This document shows positions 9,218 through 21,849 of a DNA stretch of 64,000 nt, in pieces. The notes under the pieces were generated by a model. The model did not search any database and was not told the DNA's origin. It saw nothing but the letters and a program-made list of their open reading frames with translations. Every line of letters starts with the position of its first letter. The first letter of the stretch is position 1. The position numbers and the translations under genes were made by a program. The stretch is taken from NCBI GenBank assembly GCA_037043015.1, contig CM073327.1, positions 2,710,727-2,774,726 of the forward strand, in the 5' to 3' direction. The DNA is from Bryum argenteum. Its lineage: Eukaryota; Streptophyta; Bryopsida; Bryales; Bryaceae.

Positions 9218-12200
9218 ATGAGTTGGACGATGGTCGTGATCAAGACTACGAAGCGAAAGAGGGAAAAGAGTGATGGGATCGTCGATGATTACCAAGTTCT
9301 TGACCTGACTGACGACGAAATCGAGACTGAAGAGGCATCTATGTCTGAGTCAGAAGGAAGAGAAAGTTCTAAGAATCGGCGGTCATCCTCTTTCAAGCGA
9401 GAGTTTCAGCCGGATGACGAGGATGAGAAGAAGTTACGGTCATTTGGTCCCTCGAAAGGTTCCCCTGTTGTGAAGTACGCACGGAAGAATCGTAAGTTGC
9501 CACATTGGGCCTGTTCTTCGCTTGACTTTAGGGTTTTAGATTGAGATTGCATAGCATGTGAAACTTATCTTCCTGTAGAATACGTCTGTATCATCACGTT
9601 TGATCACGATTGTAGCATGTGGCCTCACATTATCATGTTTAATCAGGTGTGCAGGGTCAGATCCCGACAATTTCTGAGCTTCAAGGTGAATTGCTGGTGA
9701 GTAGACGCTGCAATTACAAATCCTGAGAAGTATTTGCACCTAACGGCTACTTGTTTATGCGGGTCCTGTTATTTCACAATAGGTTATATGAGCTGAACGA
9801 TCGATCAGTTTTCTGTAATTTTGCAGCCATTCATCGGGTTGATTTTCTTGTAGTCTGGGTGTTATATTGTCAAAGTCCTTGGAAGGCTTGCTGTACGCCA
9901 GGGTAGTGAGGCGTGACTTAAATACCCTTCTATAAAGAAAGTTCATGATATTTTTCATTACATTGATAGTCGCATGTTTGACCTTGTTTTTGACTTTCTC
10001 AGCAGGCTGGTACGTATGGGTTTATTGATTTGTTTGACGACGTTGTCTACAGAGGGATTCTTCTAAAGTCGTCCTTCCCGTCCATAGTATCCAGCCAGCT
10101 ACCAACATCGGAACCTTATATGTCGAATTTTCGGAAAAGGTGGTTGAGGTTCGAGGAGGTGACAACAAGAAAATCCTTGTTCACACATGGCCACTTCAAA
10201 GTATTTCTAAGATTCGCATCTGTTACCGTTCTGAGTGGGAAGAGGTGAGAACGAGGGTCGGCCTTGTCAATCGAAAGCGATAAAGCTATTGTCCAGTTCT
10301 GCAATCGCTGTCATCATGGATTGTGAATGATGTGATATGTGGTAGGTGAATGCTAGGATTTTATGTAAGGAATTTCTGATCACATGTAATGAAGTCTTCA
10401 TTAGCCTCTGTGTCAGTTGGATACTTAAGTTTCTTCTGTTATCAAGTTGTTTGCAGAGCGTGCATCTTGAAAGCTGGACTTTTTGCGAGGCGAGTTTGTA
10501 GCATGATGTCGAGTTTTCATTGTTTGCCATGTTTTGATTGCAGGATACCAGAGTATTTGTCACAATACGAGTATTTATTTCCAACTCTTGGAATGAAATT
10601 TTAGTGTCAGGAAAACACAAGAGAATTGGTAGGCCACTTTTAACCGGAACTTATGATCATTTATCGTAACTGCGTGTCCTTTTTTTATTTTTTTATCGTC
10701 TCCTCTCCCTTTTTGTAATTTTCTAGTGCCTCATGTCTTGGGCAGCATCTCTTGATAGGAACAGAAGATTCATTTTGCGCACGTAGAAATCTGTTTTGAC
10801 TGATTATCATGGAAAAGCAGTTTTGAGCTTGTAGACGTTGGGATAGACTCTTGAGAACCTTTTTGATGTCATTGTGCAGAGGAGTTTGTGCTGGAACTTC
10901 TGAAGATCAGGGATAGCGTTGATGAAATATTAAAATTGTCACCATATTATCGCGGTGTTATGGACGATCTCAGCAAGTATGCAACTGTGATCTTCTAGTA
11001 TCTCATATTTCATTCTGAATATGCACTGTCAACCTTGAGTGTGACCTTCCGTGATTTGTGATAGCGGTGAACGTTAGTGTTATGGCTTATCAACGAGTTC
11101 CCGAGTCTTTTTTTCACATGAACCTCATCAGTTTCGTGTAGTCGTGCTTGGATCTCTTATATTCTGTAGGAGCCATGAGTATTTCATATATATACGTTGT
11201 TTGGTCACTGCGCTTACTGGATGCATGTGGATGTATATTTTCACGAAGTTGCTCATTATCAGATATGTATTCTTCGACTCTCTCACGATTTCATTGGTGT
11301 TGTGCAGTGAACTTGTCGATGAAAGTTCGCGGAAAATCGAAATTCAGAATTCCCCGACGTGCGCCTCATTATTCCCATCAAGTTCAGAAGAGTAAGATGC
11401 ATATCTCCAGGTTCTTGATTAGAGTGAACGTGGTAATTAAAATCTTTTAGTACCTTGATTCTCAGCAGTATATCTGTTCAATATATCTATTTCACATACT
11501 TAGAGTGGTAAATTATTAGCCTCCCGTGACTTTCGTTTGAGAGAGAAGTTTCTGTGTTAACCTCTTTGTGGGTATCAAAGATGTGTCAATCTTGAATGGC
11601 CACGAAGTTTCTCATTCCTAGACTTAACTCTTCCTTTCTGACTCGCAATCTTGTTACTGTCCATTCAGGGGAAACGTAGAGAAATCTGACCGGACAATTG
11701 AAAGACTAAATTCTCAGACGTGTACATCAAGTATCGAAGAGTAAGATACATAACTGTTCCGGTTCTGTCAGTTCTAAAGTTATTGGGTGCATATATTGAA
11801 AGGATATAGAACAGGGTAATCTTTTCTGCGTTCCCAGTTCATTCTTGACATCTAGGATTAACTTAGATTCATCCGTATAAGTGCGGTGATCACCAACGAA
11901 GTGAGGAAAATTTGAGAATATGACTTCTACTACCGTGATGAAGAATAACATTAAGTTCCTGAATGGACCAGGTTCGAGAAGGCAATTGCTGCTTTCAATG
12001 TGTTGGTTTACCCTGAAGGTGATCCGGACGCAGTCACCATCACTCAGAAGGACCTTAAGATCCTCAAGCCTTATGAGTTTCTCAATGATACTATCATTGA
12101 CTTCTATATCAAGTTAGATTCAACTCCATCATAGATATTGTATCTTGTGTAATCTGATGTAGGATCATGCAGCACTTTTTTGCAAGGCATATAACTATCT

Positions 12201-15200
12201 GGAGGCGATTGTTAGAAAGTGAGTAGATGAGCTGATTTCAGCAGTAGTTTAAGTATATTATACGATGGTTGTTTCGGCTGCACAGTGCTGACGTTGTTGA
12301 CGCCTTGTGTTGCTGTGTAGGTATTTGCAGCAAACAATCGTTTCATCGGAGAAGTTGAGAAGTCTTCACTTTTTTAACAGTTTCTTTTTTAGCAAACTTG
12401 CGGAAGACGACGCCTTCGAGCGCGCTGCTTTCGAGCGAGTGAAGAAGTGGACGAGGAAAGTTAACGTTTTTGAGAAGGACTTCGTTTTCATACCTGTCAA
12501 CCAAAGGTGTGACTTCGCTGCCTTACTCTGAACTATTGAAAGGATCAAAATTGACGAGAGAGTACCCATCCTAGAGACGTTGTTCCTTGGTTTACGTTTG
12601 TAGAAATAAATGGCGTTGAAACGTAGAGTGCTCAAGTTCTACTATGATAGTCAATTCGTCCTTTTCAAACTCATTTGAAGCTTGTAATGTCTAGTGTATA
12701 GAATTTCCGAAACGAATATCAGTTTCTCTTTAAAAGTTGAACATCTGTGGGTTTTCGTGAGTCTTTGCAGTCTGCATTGGAGCTTGATTATCATCTGCCA
12801 CCCTGGACATATGTGGGCGGTTCCAAGTAAGAACTTTTGCTTATCATGCTTGTAACTGGTTCGTAGTTTTAGTGGTAACTAGCGTTTCACTGCTTTCTTC
12901 ATCTTTTAGATCAGAGGTCCCTTTGATTTGACATTGTATTGATTTCATTATGGTGATTTTTCTGCAGCTGAAAATGGGTCGTCTGAAGGGGATGCTTGCA
13001 TTCTGCACCTTGACTCCATGGAAGGCTGTCATAGAGGGGTGGAAGCACATATCAAAAAGTGGGTCGTCTTTCTTTTCCTTTTTCCTTTTTTGTTTTCCAT
13101 ATACACAAGGGAGCCTTTGTGCATTGCCTGTAGTCCTGGTTAACGTCATGCTCCGCTGGGGCTTGACGGTGGAAAGGGCAGTGCTTTGTGACGTCGTAAG
13201 TGGAACACGAAGGGATAACGTCGGATAGGACCAAAAGTTGGGCGATAATGGGATATATCTGGTCTGGTTTTTGCTGCTTTTCAAGTTATCTTCAGCATTT
13301 TACTGGTCTGTAACTGGAACTTGTAAATTGTAAGCTAATGGACACACCTTGAGTCATATGTTCCAACTGCAGCCCACTTGTATGATACTTTTCTGAGTTT
13401 TGACTTGTTCCGCATATGCAGCTATTTGATTCAGGAATGGCTTGAACGTAATAAAGACCCTGAGGACAAGGCGCATGCTGAACAATTTTTCTTAGAAATG
13501 CCCTTTAGGTATTCAAAGGTATGACAACTGTTATAAACATTGCTTCAAATTATCTGGGAGATGTGTGGTTTGAAATCAAAGTTGAGCAACTGGACATGGG
13601 TTCACCCCGTTTGGAATTGTCTTTTAGTGTCATCAGCAGTTTAGTTTGTGCGAACTTGTGTGAACTCTCAAATGCCTAAACCTTGCGCTGTTTCCCTGTT
13701 TGTAGGTACCGCAACAGGACAACAACTGCGACTGCGGTCTTTTCTTGCTGCATTATGTTGAACTCTTTCTGAAAACAGCGCCTTCAATATATCGTATGAG
13801 AAGACAAAGCAACCCACCATCACAATTTGTAAGTTTCCGTTCATTACCATATTATTGGTCGTTATAAAGGCTTGATTCTGTTTTTTGTTTTTCAAACTTC
13901 ATTCGTATTATTTTAATCAGTTTCTAAGTCAGTAACGTGGATAAGGACGGTTATTTCTCGCCGTTTCGACTAATGCAATAGTGGTGCGGTTTTTATCAGC
14001 TACGAAGGAATTGGTTCAAACCATCGGAAGCCTCAGCGAAGCGCCTCGTGATTCCGAATCTAATCCTCGAACTTGCAAAAGCAAGAAGCTCGGACAGTGG
14101 TAGAGACGAAAATAAGGAAAATGCTCCAGCAGATGCTGAAGTACTAAGGCCTACGTCAACATCTTTGCGTGCTGATAAGCAAAGTGCGTCACCATCCACA
14201 CCAACATTGGATCGTGTACGCAGTGACTCACCATCCTTGAGGGAGCTTCTGATCAAAAACGGCTCACTCGACCGATTCGACGAAATTGATCTAAACGATG
14301 TCTCCACCAAAGCCGTAAGTTCTGGTAGGCAAGACCAGTCTGCGGAGGTGCAACGTGCAGCCTGCAACATTGTGAGTGTAAAAGAGACAGCAGCTGGTGA
14401 TAGTTGCAGAGGTCGGCATCATGACCAATCTAAAATCATCTCGGAGACGGATACAAATCAATCTAGTACGCAAGTCTTGGTCGTGGACGATGACGTGAAG
14501 TCAGAACTCGAGACAATCTTACCTCCTAAAGACGAATCTTATGAGAACTACCCACTTCCAAAGTTACCAATTCAGGTAAACAGTTCTTCAATAGCTTCAT
14601 CTGTCTTTTGATGGTGAGATTTAAGCTCCTGCTTTATTCTATTGGCTGGCAGTGGTCTTAATGGTGGTATACATCTCTCCAGGTCAAACCTCTGAAGGTA
14701 CCTCCTCTAGTACCGTCGTCTCGGCAGCCGTTCGCAGTAATAGACTTGGGAAGTCAGGAAGTTACAGAACTACAAGATGAGTCGCCAAGTTCCTTATCGA
14801 ACAAGGAGGCTAAGAAACCTGAGATGCCTTTGGATTTCGGTAGTGTAGTATTGCCTGAGAACGATGATGAAATGTACGAGAGTGCAAAGCAAAGACGAGC
14901 TTCTTTGAACTCGCTCGTACATTTGAGTTCAACGGGGTCGCCGAAGAAAGACAAGCATGTCGAAGAAGGTGGAATCAGCCCTGCGAAATTTTACGGTGCC
15001 AAAGCATCACCGCTCGGCAGGTGCTCGGAGTCCAACATGCAGGGTGCACTTTGGAAGCGGTCGGAGGTACAGCCTCGGGTTTTAACACAGAAAGATACGA
15101 ACCAGGAGGTACAAGAGATCCAGGACTTGTCGTCGGATGATTCCTCAGACTCGTCTTCGCAAAGATGGGACTTTAGAATGAGGTCACTTGACGCAAAACC

Positions 15201-15360
15201 AAACGTGAAGCGACCTCTGAAAGTAGAGACGACAGGGCCCAGAGTTACGAGAAGTGTCACTCAGAGTACTCGTGGATTGGCTATCACTCCTGAGAAACAA
15301 ACTCAAAACGATGCCTTGGATAGACTCCTACGCAAGAGGAGGGAAAGCAGGAGGAGGTGA
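9218..15360 (+). CDS. ULP2: ULP2-type SUMO protease (C48 family)
   Basis: A cysteine protease that removes SUMO from proteins, like Arabidopsis ULP2A/ULP2B (ASP1/SPF), expected in the nucleus. Supported exons: 9218-9491, 10053-10244, 10544-10628, 10880-10976, 11308-11391, 11669-11740, 11972-12112, 12321-12506, 12771-12826, 12968-13058, 13422-13518, 13706-13828, 14000-14575 and 14683-15360. All have GT-AG ends, and phases agree from 10053 on. Exon 2 is uncertain: 9579-9685 keeps the frame but looks unconserved; the total would be about 952 aa. The N-terminus has a SUMO-interacting motif (VLDLTDDE, residues 27-34). Exons 3-5 form a beta-rich region (e.g. GTLYVEFSEKVVEVRGG). The protease runs through exons 7-12 or so: YPEGDPDAVTI, FLNDTIIDFYIK, SLHWSLIIICHPG (catalytic His), ILHLDS (Asp) and VPQQDNNCDCGLF (Gln, Cys). 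The tail of about 400 residues is polar with further SIM-like VIDL and IQDLSSDD. Exons 6 and 7 (11308-11391, 11669-11740) resemble each other. Confidence 0.9.
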
Positions 15361-16311
15361 ACCATCATCAAGTTTGTGGCTTTTGAACGTGCTTTCGAGC
15401 TTCGGATTGCTCCTACCAGCAGCTGAGAGGTGGTTTTAGAATCGGGGACACATTTCGATTTTGAAGGTCACCTTCAAGAGCTGATGTTACAAACTAGGTA
15501 TTGACATTGAGGACAACTGGTGCCAGTTTTTGTCTGAGCTTAGTTTTGAACAGGGGCAGCTGTAACATATGCATCTGAGGCAGGTATTTCTCAGAGGCAC
15601 GAGGCATTTACTTGATAGAATATTTTGGTAGAATGTACTCCGGATTGGAGATGTGTACATATGTGTAAAGCGCATTTTCGGACAAATATGCAAATAGGGA
15701 TTTCTTTCGCATTCTCTTCACCAAGCAGCCCTTTTGTTGTCATACGTCATTTTCGCCTGATCGGGTGCACGTTTCGAAAGTTTTGTGGGGCAATCGCATT
15801 TGAGTGCTCCTTTGCTTTGAGTACAGTGTACACGTAATGCTGAAGTTTCTGACATTCAAAGTATACGGGGACTGAATCTTACTTGCAGAATCCATGCTTT
15901 TAGGCTCAAACAATAATTTCCATGCTGCGGAGACTTCAAAAAAATTTGTGGATAGTTACAGCTTCAGCTTCCTAAAGTACATATAGTTCCGCATCATATA
16001 TATATAGTATCCTTTTTGGTTTTTTGGTTTTTGATGTGTATTTAAAATATCAAAGTCTGTTGTGGAAATATTTTCATGATTGTTGTAGAGTATTCATTGT
16101 GTCCTCTTTGTTTTCGAGAGAGAAATCTGGAGTTTAAATTTGTTCTTTAGGGTTTCCAACAATTTCATTGTGCTCATGCCATTCTAGACATCTCTTGTAA
16201 GGACGATTGTGATATAACTTATATAGAAATTTAGATTATTAGCAAGACAGGAGATTGGCCAAGGTTGTAGGTAGCCAAAAGCACGTTAATTTAGTCATTA
16301 CCAGTCGGGCG
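15361..16311 (+). other. 3' UTR and downstream flank of the ULP2-type gene
   Basis: No coding continuation follows the TGA at 15358-15360. The sequence is mixed at first and turns AT-rich after about 15900. Transcription probably ends in this interval, but I do not see a decisive poly(A) signal. Small frames at 15487-15837 have no recognisable content. Confidence 0.4.
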
Positions 16312-16348
16312 TAGTAGTCGTGTCTTTACGTTGTGACCACGACTACTA
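16312..16348. repeat. Perfect 11-bp hairpin
   Basis: TAGTAGTCGTG at 16312-16322 is the exact reverse complement of CACGACTACTA at 16338-16348, with a 15-base loop. It lies in intergenic DNA with no neighbouring element that explains it. Confidence 0.6.
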
Positions 16349-16482
16349 GATATAGCATTGCCAATTAGCATTGAAAAAATTCTTATTTGTAAATATGTCA
16401 TTCAACATTCAATATACGACCTGTTACGTATATTTCTTGCTTGTGTAATTTGCATTTGGCAACAATCAAGCACTGTAGGTAC

Positions 16483-16539
16483 ACATTATGTTCGAAGTTG
16501 TGTTGAAGAATACATTATGTTCGAAGTTGTGTTGAAGAC
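16483..16539. repeat. Tandem duplication of a 29-bp unit
   Basis: Two adjacent copies beginning ACATTATGTTCGAAGTTGTG and continuing TTGAAGA (16483-16511 and 16512-16539) are identical apart from the last bases. This indicates a recent slippage or microhomology duplication. Confidence 0.8.
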
Positions 16540-17754
16540 ATATCATCAATTTTTATTACTTCCAATACACGTGTAGGGCATTGCCATGTTTACATTGTTG
16601 TGCAAATAAGAATAAAAATAAAGGGATACATTATTCAAAGGACAAATATACTCTCTTGCACGTTTTGTTTTGTAATTTGCCGTTGCGTTTGCACAAACTG
16701 GTATTATATTGCTATTCATAACATTTTTTAAGAATGATTTTGGAAGTGTTTGTCGATGAAACATACTACGCTATGATCGATGGTCTCAAAAGCTAAAAGA
16801 ATGACTAGAGATTACAACATGAATCATTAGAGCATGGATCAATGGCTAACTAGAATAGAAGATGACTAATTTTTCTTTTACAAAATCCAAGAAATGGAAC
16901 ACCTAATTGATGATTTCAAATACACTTCTTATTAATTCAATTATTGAATAAGTTTTGAATATTTTGTGATTATTTGAGTTTATCATGCAAGTGAATTTCA
17001 GAAATTCATTAGAGTCAGATAGTATTTTTACACTTGTTTGTGTTCGTTATAGCTTTACCATTAAGCAAGATAGGAATTACAAAGATATCAAGAACTTGAA
17101 GAAGAATCTTAAATACTCATATATCTATAAAAATATCATTCATATGCATACTATTATTCAATCTTTTTTATCAATGTTGCATCTAAGTATATTATTCGCT
17201 AAAAGCAGACAATTTAGCTTGCTTTTTGTATGTCACGTGTAGACACTCAGTCCTATGCAAATATTTTGTAATTTAAAACAAAAAACAACAAATGATGTTC
17301 TGAATTACTAGCTATATTGAAATATTATTGAGGGTATATGTTCAAATGTGGATTGTTCAAATTCTTAATTCAGATTGTTTAAATTAAAAACAAAATTTTT
17401 AAGATTTGGTACTGAGAACTTACAAGATTTTTACTTAAAATACATTCATCTCTTTAATTATGCACCTAATTAATATATAATATATTTTTCAAAATTTTTA
17501 CTATTTTTTAATAATTATTAAAAAGTAGTTTCGTTAGATAAATTATATAATTGATATGTTTTTTAATCTTTTAATTATCCTAAATTATAAATCTACATAC
17601 ATAAAAAGTGTTCATATTTGTAAAAAATAAAATTGAAGTAAAGAAAGTAATTAATTAACTTCACATACAATAATGTGGTTTTGATAACCAAATTTTATAT
17701 TAAAACAACAAATTTTAATAATTATAACAATCATGAAAGATGAGAGCGAAAATA
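16540..17754. other. AT-rich intergenic, no gene seen
   Basis: Strongly AT-rich, especially 17280-17700, with only short frames such as 16985-17242 that show no protein-like content. Confidence 0.5.
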
Positions 17755-19000
17755 AATCAGAAAAAAAAGACGCGAATGAGGCCTAGGCTCTTAATATAGT
17801 AGGGAGGAGGTTACAGTAAATGTCCCAGTACGGAGCGGGTAAGCATGTCGCCACTATGTAATAACGGAGCAATTATGGTTCGTACCTACCGTATCCACTA
17901 CAGTCTAAAAGTCTAACGACTAGTTCTACAACACGGGATGTTCCTTGGATCACATTATCCCATTCCTTCTCTTCGAATCAGGTAGAACCTCATTAAAAAC
18001 TTCCCTAACTGATTTACATGTTTGTAGTCTTGGGTATGAAAAAAAAAAAAAAAGTTTCTTTATTACTGATTTAACTTGCTAAGTGTGCGCATGTCGAATC
18101 AGCTCGCGGTGTCTATAAGTCGCGAGTGCCTTTGTGAGCATATTGAAGACATTATTTGATCATTGAATCTTCGTTACTGTGATTTGTTCGGATTTGGTGA
18201 GGTTTTCCATGTATTCAAATAATGTCGAGTTGATATGTTTGAGCCCATCGGCTCTGACGAATCCTGTTGCGACTTAGGCCACCGTGGCTGCGTGGTTTTC
18301 ATATATCACTATGGCGGGTGTCATACCTTAGAACCTGCATTGTTCTGAAATTGCACTTGCCATTGATCAAATTCAGACCGTTTCCCGTGCTGCCTTACGT
18401 AATACCATCAACTCGTTATGGTTCGTGGAAGTCGCTATAATCTTCCGCTTGATGCTTTTCCGTGAGATTGGTGCGCCGTGCTTCATAAGTATGTATCCGG
18501 TTTGCAATTTCTCGTTTCTCTCGTCCGTTTTGAAGTCAACATCTGCATATCCGATTATCTGGGATGATGCGTGCTTGTTGAAATAGAGTTCGAGATTTTT
18601 CATGCCTCGTAAGTATCGAAGCAGGTATTTGATGGCTGCCCAATGCCAAAAAATGAACGATCCATCAAACCTGGCTGCCTATCAGACACCTAATATCGGC
18701 CAAAATAACATAATCAGAATTTTTGCATAGTACAAATATGTAAGGGAGAGCAAAGTAGTACGAGTAGCAATTGGCCATAAGAAAGCGACAATGGTAATGA
18801 TAATACACGCACCCGACCTGTTTAAAGCCATATAGTGCCTTGCAGAGTTGGAGGCCCTGAAATCTACCCTTGATTGTCGGTGAGGTCTTCTTAATAAAAT
18901 CCGGGCAAGGTTTGATGTGTATCTCCTCAGCGAGTTCATTATATAGGTAAGCACTAACTACACCGATCAAAAGAATTGTAAGGAACAATTGGACCGCTAA
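17755..19000 (-). mobile_element. Ty1/copia retrotransposon remnant with 3' LTR (fossil)
   Basis: On the minus strand, 19000-18360 carries recognisable fragments of copia reverse transcriptase (AYLYNELAEEIHIKPCPDF, LCKALYGFKQ) and RNase H (IKYLLRYLRGMKNLELYF, QIIGYADVDFKTD, ISRKSIKRKIIATSTNHNE). Below them is a purine-rich tract (GAAGAGAAGGAA on the minus strand, 17963-17974), directly followed at 17962 by an LTR-like sequence beginning TGGGATAATG that runs to about 17755. A related LTR-like block sits at 35520-35737. The element is incomplete (no gag, integrase or 5' LTR seen) and clearly broken in several places; it is old. Confidence 0.75.
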
Positions 19001-20109
19001 TGCAATCAGATAGCGAAAAGAAGAGCAATTTATGACAAGAAAATATGTTTGATTAAAATGGATCTTTGAATGCTGGCTGAAGCTTCGAGCGATGCATCGA
19101 ATTTTGCAGCGGACAATTTTACATTTGTTATTGCATTTTCACGGAAATACAAGCTTGTCGCCAATTGGCCAGAAATTTAGGTTTTCGTGGAGCTAGCTGT
19201 AGATTATTCGCTTGCGCAGGAAGGTGTATTCGGCATGCAGTGCGTTCTGCGTTGTGCATCTTTCGGCAAGCGACCAAATCTTCTTTTCCATGAAGGAGAA
19301 CGTGTAACAACTCTCTTCGTGCATTATAGGTGAGTCGGATCTTTCAATATTTCTTTAAAAATGTCATCTGTTAGTAAAGAACTGAGGAAACGTGATACAA
19401 TGCAGAGATTGGTACAAAATCTTAAAATATCTTTGCGAACTCGTTCGGACCTTACTCTATGAGATTGGCCCAACCTTGACGCCGAGAATTAATACAATTC
19501 ATTATATATCATTACGAACTCGTTCAATTCTTTGTCCATGAGATTAGCCCAATCTTGACGTATGAGTATAACATAAAACAAGATATAGTGTAATTTATTT
19601 TCATATTAGTAATAGAATTTGTAATAATATTCTAATAGGAGATTTAACAATAAAATTCGTGGTTATGTTGTATTAGATATGACGATATGTAATGATTCAA
19701 CCTATAATTTATACTATTATTTGAGTCAGTATTCAATTATCACGTTTTTTATTATAGTCTTTTTTTTCATTAAGAAATTATTCACATATTATGGGGTCAT
19801 TAGTTCATTACGTATCAAAGGTTTTTAAACTTCTTATTATTTCTGAAATTCTTACAGATTTTTTACCTAAGAGAAATTCGTCAACGTCATAAGAAACAAT
19901 AGGGAAGGGAAAAACAACCTCGTGTTGTATGTAAGATTTGTAAATGCAAACCAATGTCCTTAAGCACTACACACATAGCACGTCACAGCGCAGGTTAGAA
20001 ACACATAAGGCTTCTTGAGCTTGTGGAGAAGCACGCCATCCTCGCAAGTTGGGTAATTCGTAATGTTGAAGGCGTACAGTTATTTACACTTGTACGACAT
20101 GTAATCTTG
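19001..20109. other. AT-rich intergenic, no gene seen
   Basis: AT-rich sequence without a gene-sized frame. Around 19900-19990 one plus frame has a Cys/His-rich patch (VVCKICKCKP followed by HIARHSAG). This could be a relic of a BED-type zinc finger or chance. Confidence 0.35.
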
Positions 20110-21800
20110 TAATGTCACTCAGCTTCAAGGGTACGACTGATCACTACAAGGTGCAACATAGTATGTTCAAATCGAAGATTTTTAAGATTACCACATCAGA
20201 GGTTTCTAAAATATTTTTAATGTTTGCATATACCAAAATATATCATACTCTATTATATCATATGAATGATTTATTATTTATTTTAATTTTACATGTTTAA
20301 TTTTCGTTTATTCGATATTTAATAATATATTATATTTTAAGAATAATTTATGTGTGTTTAGTTTTACGGGTGAATAGGGCACATAAATATTATATCGTTT
20401 TTTTAAATATAAATTTGATGAGGAAAAGAACAATTTTGTTCTAGTAGATGGATCCATGTTAGTTGCAGTGAAGAATGTATTTGCAAAAAATATTATTGCA
20501 CTTTTCCGCTCCGACCTCATTAATCCGGATGAAATTCCATTACTCTACAAAATGACGTCGGTTTTAGAGATGTATGGCAACGTTGTGACCCGAGAAAAGC
20601 GGATTAGAGTAACATAAATTGTTATCTTGGGCATGTACCATAATACCGGTCGCGCTTGATGAGATTACAAAACATTTTTAACTTTCTTCATTTTGATTTA
20701 AATGAATCCGATTTTTATTAGAACTTCTTTAAATGTTTATTTTTTGTTATTATAAGTTTATTCAAGAGCATCTAAAGTTGGCTTTTTTCTCCGAAATATT
20801 AATATGGAGAATGTGTGTATATTTCCACATTATATTTCTAAGGTCATGAAGGATGTTGAAGATATTTTGCTAAATGAAGGCATACATGGAGCCCTTGGCC
20901 GATTTGGTGGCACTTCATTTACTGCGTTTGAATTACAGAAGACTACAATTGACTTCACTACGATAACCTCAACGCTATGATGAAAGCATTGCGTGTTTGT
21001 CGACATAAAGAATGTCGGGTGAGATTTTATGGTATTAAGTAGGCTTATGGAAAGGCCCAATCTTAAATTGATTGTTACTTTACACAACTCATCACGGGAT
21101 GTTGGGCATAGGAAAGTAAAATAGTTTTGACATTGGAATCAAATTGCCAGCAAGAAAAGTGAACATCTTCAGCTTCAGTAAGAATCAGAAATTCGTTCAT
21201 CAGATTTTCAGAGAGAGAAATGTGCATAAAATGTTTAACATCAGAGGCTTAGGATCTATTGAATTTGCAATCGCTAACCACTGAGAGATAGAGGTCATTA
21301 AAATCTATCAGGAGTTAACTTTTGATGTACTTTTATAAATACCAAAAACTTGTTTAGATGATAGCCTTAAAACCATTAGAACTATGCGCACTGGATTAAA
21401 GAAAATGCAAGACCTATTAGACGTTTGAGAATGCTACGAAGGTAATGAAATGCATGAGTGCTTACTTGGTACGAAAAGTGATATTACAATCAATGGTGTC
21501 CTTACGATGAATGATGCTTATAATACTTGTATAGCTTTTGATCTACTACATATACAAAGATATCGGAAGAATTTTGAGAGATTTCTTTTGATGTTCGTCG
21601 TATTTCAATCGAGAAGATTCGCACGAGTCTCTCGAATAAACTCGAAATACTTAAGGATGAAGTTTGTGGTACAAATAAAAACAAAATATCTATTAAAATG
21701 CGGATCGCTTTGACAAAGGCTTCCTAATCGATAGCATGAAGCGGGAAAAACATGTTTCATTATTTAAAGGAAGCGCAAAATTGGGTAATAAAAACCAATG
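20110..21800 (+). pseudogene. Degraded coding-like block of unknown origin
   Basis: Several plus-strand stretches read like real protein but do not form one open gene. Short samples are VDGSMLVAVKNVFAKNIIAL, GALGRFGGTSFTAFELQKTT, LPARKVNIFSFSKNQKFVHQ and ISIEKIRTSLSNKLEILKDE. I do not recognise the family. It could be a decayed transposon gene, an old viral insertion or a host pseudogene. AT content is high, like the surroundings. It is broken in several places and I treat it as a fossil. Confidence 0.4.
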
Positions 21801-21849
21801 AATAACCAATGCCTTCACAAATTATGAAAAATAGTAATCTGGTCTTCTT

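Noticed and set aside
9655-9696. A 42-nt segment as exon 2 of the ULP2-type gene
   Set aside because: With the first exon ending at 9491 it meets a stop. 9579-9685 keeps the frame, although that choice also remains unproven.
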